From Caballeronia terrestris (GTDB lineage: Bacteria > Pseudomonadota > Gammaproteobacteria > Burkholderiales > Burkholderiaceae), in contig NZ_FCOL02000021.1 of assembly GCF_001544515.1 (NCBI RefSeq), positions 1-64,000 of the forward strand: a stretch of DNA of 64,000 bases, read 5' to 3'. A model generated the notes under the pieces. That model saw only the letters and a list, made by a program, of their open reading frames with translations. It was not told the origin of the DNA and searched no databases. The translations under genes were made by a program, and so were the position numbers. Positions 28,128 to 36,909 of the stretch are shown here, piece by piece. The number at the start of each line of letters is the position of its first letter. The first letter of the stretch is position 1.

Positions 28128-28390
28128 ACCGCACTGACACCCGGTTTGGCGTGCAACGGAGTTTGAAGCGCGTTGGTTTTTGGGTTGGTTTCAATGGCGC
28201 CCGATCCGCACTGACATTCGGCTTGGTGTCAGCGGCGCCTCAACGGCGCTGACACCGGTTTGGCGTGCGACGGCGTTTGAAGCGCGCTGTTGTCGGGCTT
28301 GACGTCAATGGCCTCGAACCGCAGACGTTTGCGCCCGGCATCCAGCGGCGCCGCAATGGCGCTGGCGTTCCGCCGGGCGTCAACGAACGC
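28124..28390. repeat. Degenerate tandem repeat, about seven copies of a 37-39 bp unit
   Basis: Seven consecutive imperfect units can be laid out with starts at about 28124, 28162, 28201, 28239, 28276, 28313 and 28352. The consensus is roughly TTGAACCGCNCTGACACC then CGGTTTGGCGTCAACGGCGC. Copies 1, 3 and 4 are the best conserved and copies 6-7 the most decayed. The array begins at the stop codon of the TPR gene and ends 20 bp before the convergent MFS gene. No protein-coding use was seen. Confidence 0.75.
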
Positions 28391-28410
28391 CACACCGCCG
28401 CCCGCCTCCC

Positions 28411-29832
28411 TCACTCCTTCGCCGTCTGCCCAGCCGGCGCCCCCACATCCCGCGTAATCAACCGCAACCCGCTCGCGATACTCGCCGCGCCCGCGAACGC
28501 CGCCCCGAGCGACAACGCGAGCGCCGGCCCGTGTTTCCCCGCGATCCCGAAGCACAACGCGACGAGCGCCGCGCCCGTCGCCTGGCCGAGCAGGCGCGCC
28601 GTCGCCACGACGCCGCTCGCGCCGCTGCTGCGTTCGCGCGGCGCGCTCGCCATGAACGCCTTCAGATTCGGCGACTGGAAAAACCCGAACCCCGCGCCGC
28701 AGATCGCCATCCGGATGCAGATTTCGAACGCATGCGGATCAGCGGGAAGCATCGCAAGGGAAATCATGCCGCCGCACATGATCGCGAGCCCGACGCCGCC
28801 CAACAACCCCGGCGGATAACGGTCGGAGAGACGCCCGGCGATCGGCGCCATCAACGCAACGAGCACCGACCACGGCGTCATCAGAAAGCCCGTCTCCACC
28901 TGCGTGCGCCCGAGCACGCCCTCGAAATAGAACGGCAGCGACACGAATGCCAGCCCCTGCGCGGCGAACGAGCAGACGGCGGTCATCGTCGAGAGGGCGA
29001 ACATCGGGCGCTTGAAGAGATCGACAGGGAGCATCGGCGCCGGATGACCGCGCTCGCGCCGCAACAGCAAGACGCCCGCGACGAACGCAATCGCCAGCGC
29101 CGTCAGCACGACGTGCGACGGCGAGCGCTGCGCCGCCTCGCCGAGCGCGAAAATCAGCGTCGCGAACGTGACGACGTTCAGCGCCGCCGCGACGCGATCG
29201 AAGCCGTGCGTGCTCTTCGGCGTCTGCGGGAGCGCGGGCCACGCGATGAAAAGCGCAAGCGCCCCGACCGGAAGATTCACCGCGAACAGCCACGGCCACG
29301 TCCCGAGCGACAGCACGATCGATGCGACCGTCGGCCCGACCGCGAACGCCACGCCGACGACAAGCGCATTCAACCCCACGCCGCGCCCCAGCCGATGCGG
29401 CGGAAAGATCGCGCTGATCAGCGCCGTGTTGACGCTCATGATCGCGCTCGCGCCGAGCCCCTGCAGCAGGCGCGCGGCGACGAGCGTCGGCAGCGACCAC
29501 GACAGCGCGCACACCGCCGACGCCACAGTGAACACCACCAGCCCGCCGATGTAGATGCGCCGCTGCCCGACGATCCCGCCGAGCGCAGCGAAAGGCAGGA
29601 GCGTCGCGACCATCGCGAGCTGATAGGCGTTGATGATCCAGACCGACGCGGCGGGCGTCGCGTGCAGATCGGCGCCGATCGCGGGGAGCGCCGTGTTGGC
29701 GATGGCGGTGTCGAGCGTCGCGAGCGCGACGGCGAGCAGGATCGCCGCCATGCCGCGGCGCTCAAGGGGCGTCATCGGCGCGTCGGGATCGCGCGGCGGG
29801 GTCTTGAAGGCGTTGTTTTTCTCGGTGGACAC
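28411..29832 (-). CDS. DHA2/EmrB-type MFS drug efflux transporter
   Basis: A 473-residue major facilitator with about 14 hydrophobic segments, the number typical of the DHA2 (EmrB/QacA) drug:proton antiporter family. Visible marks are 'ALATLDTAIANTALPAIGADL' in segment 1 (family motif D1 type), 'ARLLQGLGASAIMSVNTALI', 'RGVGLNALVVGVAFAVGPTVAS' (antiporter motif C type) and a second-half 'PIAGRLSDRYPPGLLGG'. It probably exports toxic organic compounds. It stands alone, with no membrane-fusion or regulator gene attached. The C-terminus converges on the 38-bp repeat array. Confidence 0.9.
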   Translation of the reverse strand: MSTEKNNAFKTPPRDPDAPMTPLERRGMAAILLAVALATLDTAIANTALPAIGADLHATPAASVWIINAYQLAMVATLLPFAALGGIVGQRRIYIGGLVVFTVASAVCALSWSLPTLVAARLLQGLGASAIMSVNTALISAIFPPHRLGRGVGLNALVVGVAFAVGPTVASIVLSLGTWPWLFAVNLPVGALALFIAWPALPQTPKSTHGFDRVAAALNVVTFATLIFALGEAAQRSPSHVVLTALAIAFVAGVLLLRRERGHPAPMLPVDLFKRPMFALSTMTAVCSFAAQGLAFVSLPFYFEGVLGRTQVETGFLMTPWSVLVALMAPIAGRLSDRYPPGLLGGVGLAIMCGGMISLAMLPADPHAFEICIRMAICGAGFGFFQSPNLKAFMASAPRERSSGASGVVATARLLGQATGAALVALCFGIAGKHGPALALSLGAAFAGAASIASGLRLITRDVGAPAGQTAKE

Positions 29833-30153
29833 GGTCGTGAGGGCTGGGCTGACGTTAAGCGGCTATTGAGTCCGTCACGATACGGGAACACGCGAAATCG
29901 CGCAGGGGCAGGCTGCGCAGGCTTTCAAATGGTTGTCGGATCGGGGGCAATCGTGACCAAATGGCGTCGATTCTGCGCCAAACGGCCAAACGGCCACGAA
30001 TCGAAGCCGCCAAGCCGCCGACTGGTCTACCAGCGAGCACTAGCTCGTGCAACCGACGTCGACCTGCGGCCCGACACCAAACGGCATCAAACCCTCTTTC
30101 TTTTGGCCACCATCCGTTGGCGAACTCGTATCGAATTGACTTTCGACTCGATA
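29833..30153. other. Intergenic region between the MFS pump and the 2-hydroxyacid dehydrogenase
   Basis: A 321-bp gap on the minus-strand side of two co-directional genes. It holds a short triplication of CCAAACGG-like sequence near 29975-30000 and otherwise nothing recognised. It should contain the promoter of the MFS gene. Confidence 0.4.
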
Positions 30154-31089
30154 TCAAACCGGCGTCAACACCGCCTGCCCTGCAAAAAGCCGCGTCGCGT
30201 TCTCGACAAAAAGCGCCGCCGATGCCGCCAGCGCCTCCGGCGACCGCCCACCGACGTGCGGCGTCAGCACGACGCGCTCCGAGCCGATCAACAGCGCGGG
30301 CGGCGCGGGCTCGCCCTCGTACACATCGAGCCCCGCGCCCGCGATTGCCCCGTGCGCGAGGGCATCGGCGAGCGCGGCCGTATCGACGACACTCCCCCGC
30401 GACACGTTCACCAGATACCCACGCGGCCCGAGCGCTTCGAGCACGTCCGCGCCGATCAGATGATTCGTCGCCGCGCCGCCCGGCGTCGTGACGACGAGAT
30501 AGTCGGCCCAGCCCGCGAGCGCCATCAGCGAATCGAAGTACGCGTAGGGCGTTTCCGGCTGCGCGCGCCGGTTGTGATAGCCGATTTCGAGATCGAAGCC
30601 GAGCGCGCGCCGCGCCACCTTGCGCCCGATGGTCCCCAGCCCCACGACACCCAGCCGCTTGCCCGAAAAGTTCGGCTGCATCGGCAAATCGTCGCGCCAG
30701 CGGCCCGAGCGGCACGCTTCATCGAGACTGGGAATCGCGCGCACGGCCGCGAGCAGCAGCGCGAAGGCGTGATCGGCGACGCAATCGTCGTTCGTGCCCG
30801 CGCCGTTCACCACGACGATGCCGCGCGCCTTCGCCGCGTCGCGCGCGATGTTCTCGTAGCCCGCGCCGAGCGCGCCGATCAGTTCGAGGTTCGGCAGGCG
30901 GCCGATATCGGTGGCGGAAATGCCGATCGTGCCGTTCGTCAGCACCGCGCGAACGCGTTCGCCGTGCGTGGCGATTGCTTCATCACGAGATGCGGAATCG
31001 GAGGCATCGACGATGTCGAAAAAAGCGCCGATCAATGCACGGTTTTCGCTGGTGAGGGGAATCAGAACGAGAAGAGTGGGCGTGGGCAT
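30154..31089 (-). CDS. D-2-hydroxyacid dehydrogenase
   Basis: A 311-residue NAD(P)-dependent D-isomer 2-hydroxyacid dehydrogenase of the glyoxylate/hydroxypyruvate reductase type. The nucleotide-binding motif is 'GKRLGVVGLGTIGRKVARRA' in the middle of the chain. The catalytic triad is visible: Arg in 'NVSRGSVVD', Glu in 'YEGEPAPP' and His in 'LTPHVGGRS'. It converts a 2-keto acid to the 2-hydroxy acid or the reverse, and the substrate is not assignable. The start MPTPTLLVLIPL is at 31089, divergent from the c-di-GMP gene. A second, different 2-hydroxyacid dehydrogenase lies at 38263. Confidence 0.92.
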   Translation of the reverse strand: MPTPTLLVLIPLTSENRALIGAFFDIVDASDSASRDEAIATHGERVRAVLTNGTIGISATDIGRLPNLELIGALGAGYENIARDAAKARGIVVVNGAGTNDDCVADHAFALLLAAVRAIPSLDEACRSGRWRDDLPMQPNFSGKRLGVVGLGTIGRKVARRALGFDLEIGYHNRRAQPETPYAYFDSLMALAGWADYLVVTTPGGAATNHLIGADVLEALGPRGYLVNVSRGSVVDTAALADALAHGAIAGAGLDVYEGEPAPPALLIGSERVVLTPHVGGRSPEALAASAALFVENATRLFAGQAVLTPV

Positions 31090-31250
31090 GGCTTAAAAGT
31101 GTTGGACGTTAACCAGACAGTGAAGAAAATCCAGCAAATCATGCAAATAAAGCGGTCCAGCCCTTCAGAAGCGTAAGCATCGCGACGATAAACGAATACG
31201 CGAGCGCCTTTTTGCTCGGCGAAAAGCGCGCGGTTCTGGAGGGCCTACAA

Positions 31251-33326
31251 ATGCTGGTCGGGAGTTACAACAGTCTACTGGTGCTGTTTTCTTTTTTGGT
31301 CGCGGTGCTCGCGTCCTATACCGCGCTCGACCTCGTCGGCCGCATCAGCGCCGCGCGGCGGGTTCCTGCGCGCTGGTGGCTCGGCGGCGGCGCGCTGGCG
31401 CTCGGGCTCGGCGTCTGGTCGATGCATTTCATCGGCATGCTCGCGTTCGACCTGCCGATCGCCCTCGGTTACGACGTCGCGCTGACGGCCGCGTCGCTCC
31501 TGATCGCGATCGCCTGCTCGACATTCGCGCTCTGGCTCGGCAGCCGGCCCGAACTGCCCTTGAGGCGGCTCGCGGCGGGCGCGTTGTTGCTCGGCGGCGG
31601 CATCGCGGCGATGCACTACACCGGCATGGCCGCGATGAAGATGACGCCGGGCATCGTCTACGACTTGAGGATCGTGGGCGCGTCGGTGGTGATCGCGGTG
31701 GTCGCGGGCGGCGCGGCGCTCTGGATCGCGTTCCAGTTGCGGCGACACAGTGCGCGCGTGCGCAGCTATCGGATGGGCGCGGCGCTGGTGATGGGCGTCG
31801 CGATCGTCGCGATGCATTACACCGGCATGGCGGCCGCCGAGTTTCCGCTCGGCTCGGTCTGCAGCGCGGCGGGCCGCGGGCTCGGCAGCGATTCGCTGGC
31901 GTTGCCGATCATCGTCGTGACGATCGCGGTGCTGGCCGTCGCGCTGATCACCTCGGTGCTCGACATGCGGCTCGAAATTCGGACCGCCGCGCTTTCGACC
32001 TCGCTCGCCGAGGCGAATCAGGAATTGTCTTATCTCGTCCTGCACGACAACCTCACGAAGCTGCCAAATCGGCTGCTGCTCGAAGATCGTCTGAAGCAGG
32101 CCATCGATCACGCCGACGCTGAGAAGGCGCGTTTCGCGGTCATGTTCCTCGATCTCGACGGCTTCAAGACGATCAACGACACGTTCGGCCATCAGGTAGG
32201 CGACATGCTGCTGACGCAGGCGGCCGATCGCATCCGCGCGAGCGTGCGCGCGCAGGACACGAGCGCGCGCGTGGGTGGCGACGAGTTCGTGCTGGTCGCG
32301 AACGTGCGCGAACCGGGCGACGCCGCGACGATTGCCGACAAGCTCGTCGTCGCGATCCGCGAGCCATTCCTGATTTCGGGGCACGATTTAAGGGTATCGG
32401 TGAGCGTCGGGATCGCGGTTTATCCCGGCAATGGCGTCGATGAGCACGAGCTGCTGAAGAACGCCGACGTCGCGATGTATCACGCGAAGTCGCTCGGACG
32501 CGATCAGGCGTGCTTCTTCGAGGGATCGATGAATGCGAACAGCGAGGATCATCTGGCGCTGTTGCAGGACTTGCGGCTGGCGCAGAAGCGCGGACAACTG
32601 ATGCTGTATTACCAGCCGAAATTTCAGGCGCCGAGCGGGCCGGTGACCGGCGTCGAGGCGTTGCTGAGGTGGAATCACCCGACGCGCGGGATGCTGGGGG
32701 CGGATCGCTTCATTCCGCTCGCTGAGCGCACGGGACTGATCGTACAGATCGGCGAATGGGTCATCGACGAGGCATGCCGGCAGGTCGCAATCTGGCGCGC
32801 GGCGGGGCATGCGGCGTTGAGCGTGGCGGTGAATATTTCGGCGCTGCAGTTCAACAGCAGCAGGCTGGTGCCGGCGGTGGAAGCGGCGCTGGCGCGGCAT
32901 CGGATAGAGGGGGCGGCGCTGACACTGGAGATCACGGAGTCGACGGCCATGCGCGATGTCGATGCGAGTCTCGATATTCTTCATCGCGTGAGGGCGCTGG
33001 GGGTGCGCATCTCGATCGATGATTTTGGGACGGGGTATTCAAGTCTGCTTTACCTGAAGCGACTGCCGGCGAGTGAGCTGAAGATCGATCGGGGGTTTAT
33101 CAATGATCTGGCGCAAGGGACGGAGGATGCGGCGATCGTGGCGGCGATTATTGCGCTTGGGCAGACGATGAATCTGGATATTGTTGCAGAGGGCGTGGAG
33201 ACGGGGGCGCAGAGGGATTTGCTCACCACGCTGGGTTGTGATTCGTTGCAGGGGTTTTTGTTGGGGAGGCCTATGCCGGCGGGGGAGGTGGAATGGGGGG
33301 TGACGAGTGCTTGCGCTCCTTGCTAG
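31251..33326 (+). CDS. MHYT-GGDEF-EAL c-di-GMP signalling protein
   Basis: A 691-residue inner-membrane protein. The first 240 residues form an MHYT sensor with seven membrane segments and three repeats of the motif (SMHFIGML, AMHYTGMAAM, AMHYTGMAAA), thought to bind a metal such as copper and to sense gases. A diguanylate-cyclase domain follows with an intact GGDEF at about residues 342-346, then a phosphodiesterase domain with EAL at 468-470 and 'DDFGTGYSSLLYLKRL' near 590. Both catalytic motifs are intact, so the enzyme may make and break cyclic di-GMP. The ATG at 31251 has GGAGGG upstream. Confidence 0.95.
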   Translation: MLVGSYNSLLVLFSFLVAVLASYTALDLVGRISAARRVPARWWLGGGALALGLGVWSMHFIGMLAFDLPIALGYDVALTAASLLIAIACSTFALWLGSRPELPLRRLAAGALLLGGGIAAMHYTGMAAMKMTPGIVYDLRIVGASVVIAVVAGGAALWIAFQLRRHSARVRSYRMGAALVMGVAIVAMHYTGMAAAEFPLGSVCSAAGRGLGSDSLALPIIVVTIAVLAVALITSVLDMRLEIRTAALSTSLAEANQELSYLVLHDNLTKLPNRLLLEDRLKQAIDHADAEKARFAVMFLDLDGFKTINDTFGHQVGDMLLTQAADRIRASVRAQDTSARVGGDEFVLVANVREPGDAATIADKLVVAIREPFLISGHDLRVSVSVGIAVYPGNGVDEHELLKNADVAMYHAKSLGRDQACFFEGSMNANSEDHLALLQDLRLAQKRGQLMLYYQPKFQAPSGPVTGVEALLRWNHPTRGMLGADRFIPLAERTGLIVQIGEWVIDEACRQVAIWRAAGHAALSVAVNISALQFNSSRLVPAVEAALARHRIEGAALTLEITESTAMRDVDASLDILHRVRALGVRISIDDFGTGYSSLLYLKRLPASELKIDRGFINDLAQGTEDAAIVAAIIALGQTMNLDIVAEGVETGAQRDLLTTLGCDSLQGFLLGRPMPAGEVEWGVTSACAPC

Positions 33327-33563
33327 GCCGTGCAAAACCCGCGCGCATGTCGTGGACGGCGAATACGGTGTCGAGAACGCCGTTGAACGCGCGGCTGCAC
33401 TCCGATCGGAGGCTTGTATGTCTCCTGAAAACATGCAATGGTCCTTCGATACGACGTAGAACCGCGTTCACCTTTTACGGGCCGTCGCGCTCGGGCCGCG
33501 AAAAAGGCTATCGATTCGAGAACGCATCGGGCGCTTTGATGGCCAACCGGTCTAACGCGAATC

Positions 33564-36125
33564 ATGCCACTTTCACTCGAAGCATTCGATCTGGATCAAT
33601 TGATCTCGAAGGCATTCGCAAGCAAAGAGATCAGCGAAGAGATCAAGGGCGCCTCGCCTAGAGACGTATCGAAGCTTAAAGCTGAGGTCAAACAGCAATC
33701 CGATCACATCTGGAAATCCGCGGGAGCAGAGGTTTCTAGATTTAATAGTCTCGAACTCCGGCTGGATAGTGAATATCAAAGCATAGAGATGAGCGCTCCC
33801 GTGGAGTCGCCGGGAATGAAACTGGCCGGGGTGATGATCGGAATCGGAATTCCGGTTGTGATCGTGGCACTGATCGCTGGTTCTATTTACCTGGGATATT
33901 TCAAGGGACTGGGTGTTACCAAGACAGGCGTAGTCTCTGTTATCTCGATACTGGTCCTTTGCATTGCAGCATTCGGCGTCTACACGATACAAAACGACAA
34001 ATTCGAAACTGGCAGAACACGCTTCATAAAGGATCAGCGTGAAAATGGGCCACCTTCCAACACGAGGATGTTGTTGACCCAGTTGAAGGACGAAATAGCA
34101 TCGACGTTATTCGAACACGGCGTGCTTCCAGTGACGAGAACGGTCATCGATCATTGGATCACGCCGTCATATGGAACGTCCATCAGTTTTTCGGTGCCCC
34201 CATCATTATCGGCGTCCTTGATACCAGGCGACGAAGTCCAAACGGCTGCACTAATAAAATTGCAGTTCCTGCTACGCGCGATGAGCGGCGGAAGCATCGG
34301 AATAGCGGGTCCGCGCGGCGCGGGAAAATCGACTTTGATTGCGTCGGTATGCAGCGATTCGATGCGGGAACTCGACGGAAAAAAAGTCCTCACGGTATCG
34401 ACTTCCGCGCCAGTCGAATATCAGGCACGCGACTTTATCCTTCATCTTTTCGCGACGCTCTGCCACCGCATCATGGAGCGTTCGGACGAAAAATACGACC
34501 GGACAACGTGGAAAGATTTGCAGGACATTGATTCCGCGCCGGCTTCGACGGTCTATCGCTATTTTCCGATCGTCGCGATGTCGCTCTATATCATCGGAAT
34601 AGTTTTAATAGGGCTCTCGCTTGGTGTGGCTTCGTTGAATGTGATTGTCCATGAGGCTACGTTCAAGCAAAGTGCTTCGTCTCTCAATGTGGCGCAGGCT
34701 CCCGCGTCTGCTGCGAGCACGGCAATCGCGTCAGCAACTTCGAGCAACGATTCAATTGTCCCGGCTGCACGTGCATTGAGCAGCCTGTTTTCCGAGTTCG
34801 GCATGACTGCGGGAAAACTTCTGGTTTCAGCATTGGCATGCATCCTTATCAACCTTTTTCTGTCTCTAATCCTCACCTCGCGCGTTCAGCGTCTGGAACA
34901 ACTCAGGGGAATCATTCGGGAACCGAGCGCGGAAGGACAGGCGCAACCGGGACGTAGTGAAGGCGCCGCTACCAAGCGCGAATCGAGCGCCAGATTCGCA
35001 GCTTTATTTCCGATTCGCTTCTTGAAGGAAGTTCAACGGTTGTCGGATACGGCGCAAGAACTCGAGCGCCCTCGAAAGCTTGCACCGCTCCTCAGACGAG
35101 CCGTCGCATGGCTCACTGAGATCAAGTTTCAGCAGAGTTTTTCGTCGGGGTGGGCCGGGGCGTTGAAAATCCCGGGCGGCGTTGAGGGCTCTGTCAACAA
35201 GGCACGATCATTGGCGCAATTACAGCTTACGCTTCCCGAAATCGTGAGCGGGCTGCTGGACTTGCTTCAAGTCGCGACGCTCGAATACACGGTAATCATC
35301 GGCATCGACGAACTGGATAAACTTCAGTCCGATGAAAAAGCACACAACTTTCTGAACGAGATCAAGGCGATTTTCGGCGTGAAAGGCGTCTATTACCTGA
35401 TCTCAGTATCGCAAAACGCGATGAGTAATTTCGAACGCCGCGGACTCCCGTTTAGGGACGCCTTCGACAGTTCTTTTGACGACATCATTTCAGTCGATTT
35501 CATGGATTTCGATACCGCGCGCCGGCTCATTGTCCAGCGCATGGTCGGAATGCCGATGCAGTTTCAAGCACTCTGTTATTGCATCTCCGGCGGACTTGCG
35601 CGGGAAATCGTCCGGTCATGTCGCGATCTCGCGGAACTCGTTTCGACGCAACCCGCCAACGACCTTGAATCGATTACGCATCGACTTGTCAAATCGGATA
35701 TCGAGGCGAAGATTCAGGCTGTAACTGCAGCAGTGGAGCGAATGAGCGTCGAACCGATGCGAAGCGAGTTTTTAGGGGTTTTATATCCGCTTGCGTCTTC
35801 CACGGTGACCGCCGACGAACTTCACGCAGTCTCCGGCAAACTCACCGATCTGATGATTCAGCCCAGGCCAAGGCGCGGTCAATCCGGACCACCCGAGCCG
35901 GATGTTAAAGCGCTGGTTTCGTTGGTCGAAGAGGTGTCGACGTATTTTTCCTACCTCGCTGCGATACGCACATTCTTCACGAACGGGTTGGAAGAAGCCC
36001 GGTTTCGCGATGCTTCAGGAAGAGGTCTGATCGAAATGCTGGCTAGTGCGCGAAGGGCCATGAGCGTCAATCACAGCGCGTCGAGAGCGAGGCTAAATGT
36101 CTTTCACGACTCATGGCCGCCCTGA
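33564..36125 (+). CDS. Large membrane P-loop ATPase of unknown function
   Basis: An 853-residue protein with no family recognised with certainty. Two hydrophobic segments lie at about 86-111 and 119-141 and two more at about 335-358 and 414-437, so it should be anchored in the inner membrane. The ATPase has Walker A GPRGAGKS at 249-256, Walker B 'VIIGIDELDK' at 577-586 and a sensor-like 'YLISVSQNAM' at 611-620. The second membrane pair and a linker are inserted between Walker A and B, as in KAP-type NTPases. The gene is visibly lower in G+C than its neighbours (line 33901-33960 is 29/60 G+C). It lies alone next to tRNA-Lys. A defence or stress function is possible but not shown. Confidence 0.75.
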   Translation: MPLSLEAFDLDQLISKAFASKEISEEIKGASPRDVSKLKAEVKQQSDHIWKSAGAEVSRFNSLELRLDSEYQSIEMSAPVESPGMKLAGVMIGIGIPVVIVALIAGSIYLGYFKGLGVTKTGVVSVISILVLCIAAFGVYTIQNDKFETGRTRFIKDQRENGPPSNTRMLLTQLKDEIASTLFEHGVLPVTRTVIDHWITPSYGTSISFSVPPSLSASLIPGDEVQTAALIKLQFLLRAMSGGSIGIAGPRGAGKSTLIASVCSDSMRELDGKKVLTVSTSAPVEYQARDFILHLFATLCHRIMERSDEKYDRTTWKDLQDIDSAPASTVYRYFPIVAMSLYIIGIVLIGLSLGVASLNVIVHEATFKQSASSLNVAQAPASAASTAIASATSSNDSIVPAARALSSLFSEFGMTAGKLLVSALACILINLFLSLILTSRVQRLEQLRGIIREPSAEGQAQPGRSEGAATKRESSARFAALFPIRFLKEVQRLSDTAQELERPRKLAPLLRRAVAWLTEIKFQQSFSSGWAGALKIPGGVEGSVNKARSLAQLQLTLPEIVSGLLDLLQVATLEYTVIIGIDELDKLQSDEKAHNFLNEIKAIFGVKGVYYLISVSQNAMSNFERRGLPFRDAFDSSFDDIISVDFMDFDTARRLIVQRMVGMPMQFQALCYCISGGLAREIVRSCRDLAELVSTQPANDLESITHRLVKSDIEAKIQAVTAAVERMSVEPMRSEFLGVLYPLASSTVTADELHAVSGKLTDLMIQPRPRRGQSGPPEPDVKALVSLVEEVSTYFSYLAAIRTFFTNGLEEARFRDASGRGLIEMLASARRAMSVNHSASRARLNVFHDSWPP

Positions 36126-36168
36126 TTCTGCGAAAAGCTGCACCACGGGGCCTATTGGCGAATAGAAA

Positions 36169-36202
36169 GCAAAAAGCCCGGTCAAATGACCGGGCTTTTT
36201 GC
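36169..36202. terminator. Bidirectional terminator between the ATPase gene and tRNA-Lys
   Basis: A perfect 16-bp inverted repeat (GCAAAAAGCCCGGTCA with its complement) separated by 2 nt, giving A and T tracts on both sides. It can end the ATPase transcript (plus) and the tRNA-Lys transcript (minus). Confidence 0.9.
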
Positions 36203-36212
36203 TTGGTATCTT

Positions 36213-36288
36213 TGGTGGGGCGTGAGTGACTCGAACACTCGACCTACGGATTAAGAGTCCGCTGCTCTACCAACTGAGCTAACGCCCC
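36213..36288 (-). tRNA. tRNA-Lys (anticodon CUU)
   Basis: A 76-nt cloverleaf with an encoded CCA end. The acceptor stem is GGGGCGT with its complement, the D arm reads 'AGCTCAGTTGGTAGAGC', and the 7-nt anticodon loop is CTCTTAA, giving anticodon CTT (Lys). The T arm has the usual 'GTTCGAGTC'. A good promoter lies just upstream at 36305-36334. The 3' end of the tRNA faces the lower-G+C ATPase gene. Confidence 0.97.
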
Positions 36289-36304
36289 CAAAAACTGAAT
36301 CCGA

Positions 36305-36334
36305 ATTATAGCGACGTTTTTCTGGCGAGCGCAA
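36305..36334 (-). promoter_or_regulatory. Promoter of tRNA-Lys
   Basis: On the minus strand TTGCGC (complement of 36329-36334) and a perfect TATAAT (complement of 36305-36310) are 18 bp apart, with the tRNA starting 17 bp after the -10. Confidence 0.8.
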
Positions 36335-36489
36335 GTCCTTTCCGACAAAAAATCTCACAGAAGCTGCCAACGTCGGCGCCGCCAGCCTGACAGCACGGCG
36401 GCCCAATCTCAAAAACGTCCAACTCGCTATCATTACGGCAGTTATCGAGCCCTCGTTCGCGCCACCGCGAGCAGACCCAAAGGCAAAAA

Positions 36490-36894
36490 ATGGACGAACC
36501 CGCAATCCGCGCGCTCCTGGACAGCATCCTCGCGCCGTGGGTGCGCGAACTGGCGCTCGCGCCCGAGCGCACCGACGAAGACACCGTCACCCTCCGCCTC
36601 CCATACTCGGAAGCTCTGCGCCACGCTGGCGGCGTCGTCTGCGGCCAGGTCTTCATGGCCGCCGCCGATACCGCGATGGTCGTCGCAATCTCGCACGTCC
36701 TCGGCGGCTTCAAGCCGATGACCACCGTCTCCCTGAACACGAGCTTCATGCGCCCGGTGAAAACCGGCGACGTCCTCGTGACGGCAAAAGTCCTGCGCCG
36801 CGGCCGCAACCTCGTCTTCGGCGAGATCGAATTGCGCGACGCCGAAGGGGAGCTCGCCGCCCACGCGACCACCACCTACACGCTCCTCGGCTAA
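36490..36894 (+). CDS. PaaI-type hotdog-fold thioesterase
   Basis: A 134-residue single hotdog-fold protein of the PaaI/acyl-CoA thioesterase family. Typical features are the long central helix after 'HAGGVVCGQVFMAAADTAMVVAIS', the 'MTTVSLNTSFMRPVKTGDVLVTAKVLRRGRNLVFGEIEL' sheet and the end 'AHATTTYTLLG'. It should cleave acyl-CoA thioesters in the cytoplasm; the acyl group is unknown. It is followed after 15 bp by a patatin-like hydrolase and then an OsmC protein, all on the plus strand and probably co-transcribed. Confidence 0.92.
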   Translation: MDEPAIRALLDSILAPWVRELALAPERTDEDTVTLRLPYSEALRHAGGVVCGQVFMAAADTAMVVAISHVLGGFKPMTTVSLNTSFMRPVKTGDVLVTAKVLRRGRNLVFGEIELRDAEGELAAHATTTYTLLG

Positions 36895-36909
36895 CGCAGA
36901 ACCAAACCC

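Noticed and set aside
28124-28390. CRISPR array
   Set aside because: The units follow head to tail without spacers, are imperfect, and no cas gene is nearby.
28531-31176. 881-residue plus-strand frame across the MFS and dehydrogenase genes
   Set aside because: It runs antisense to two well-supported genes and its translation is Arg-rich without any motif.
33327-36300. A genomic island with integrase and att sites around tRNA-Lys
   Set aside because: No integrase gene was found and no copy of the tRNA 3' end was seen in the 33.3-33.6 kb gap. Only the lower G+C and the position suggest transfer.
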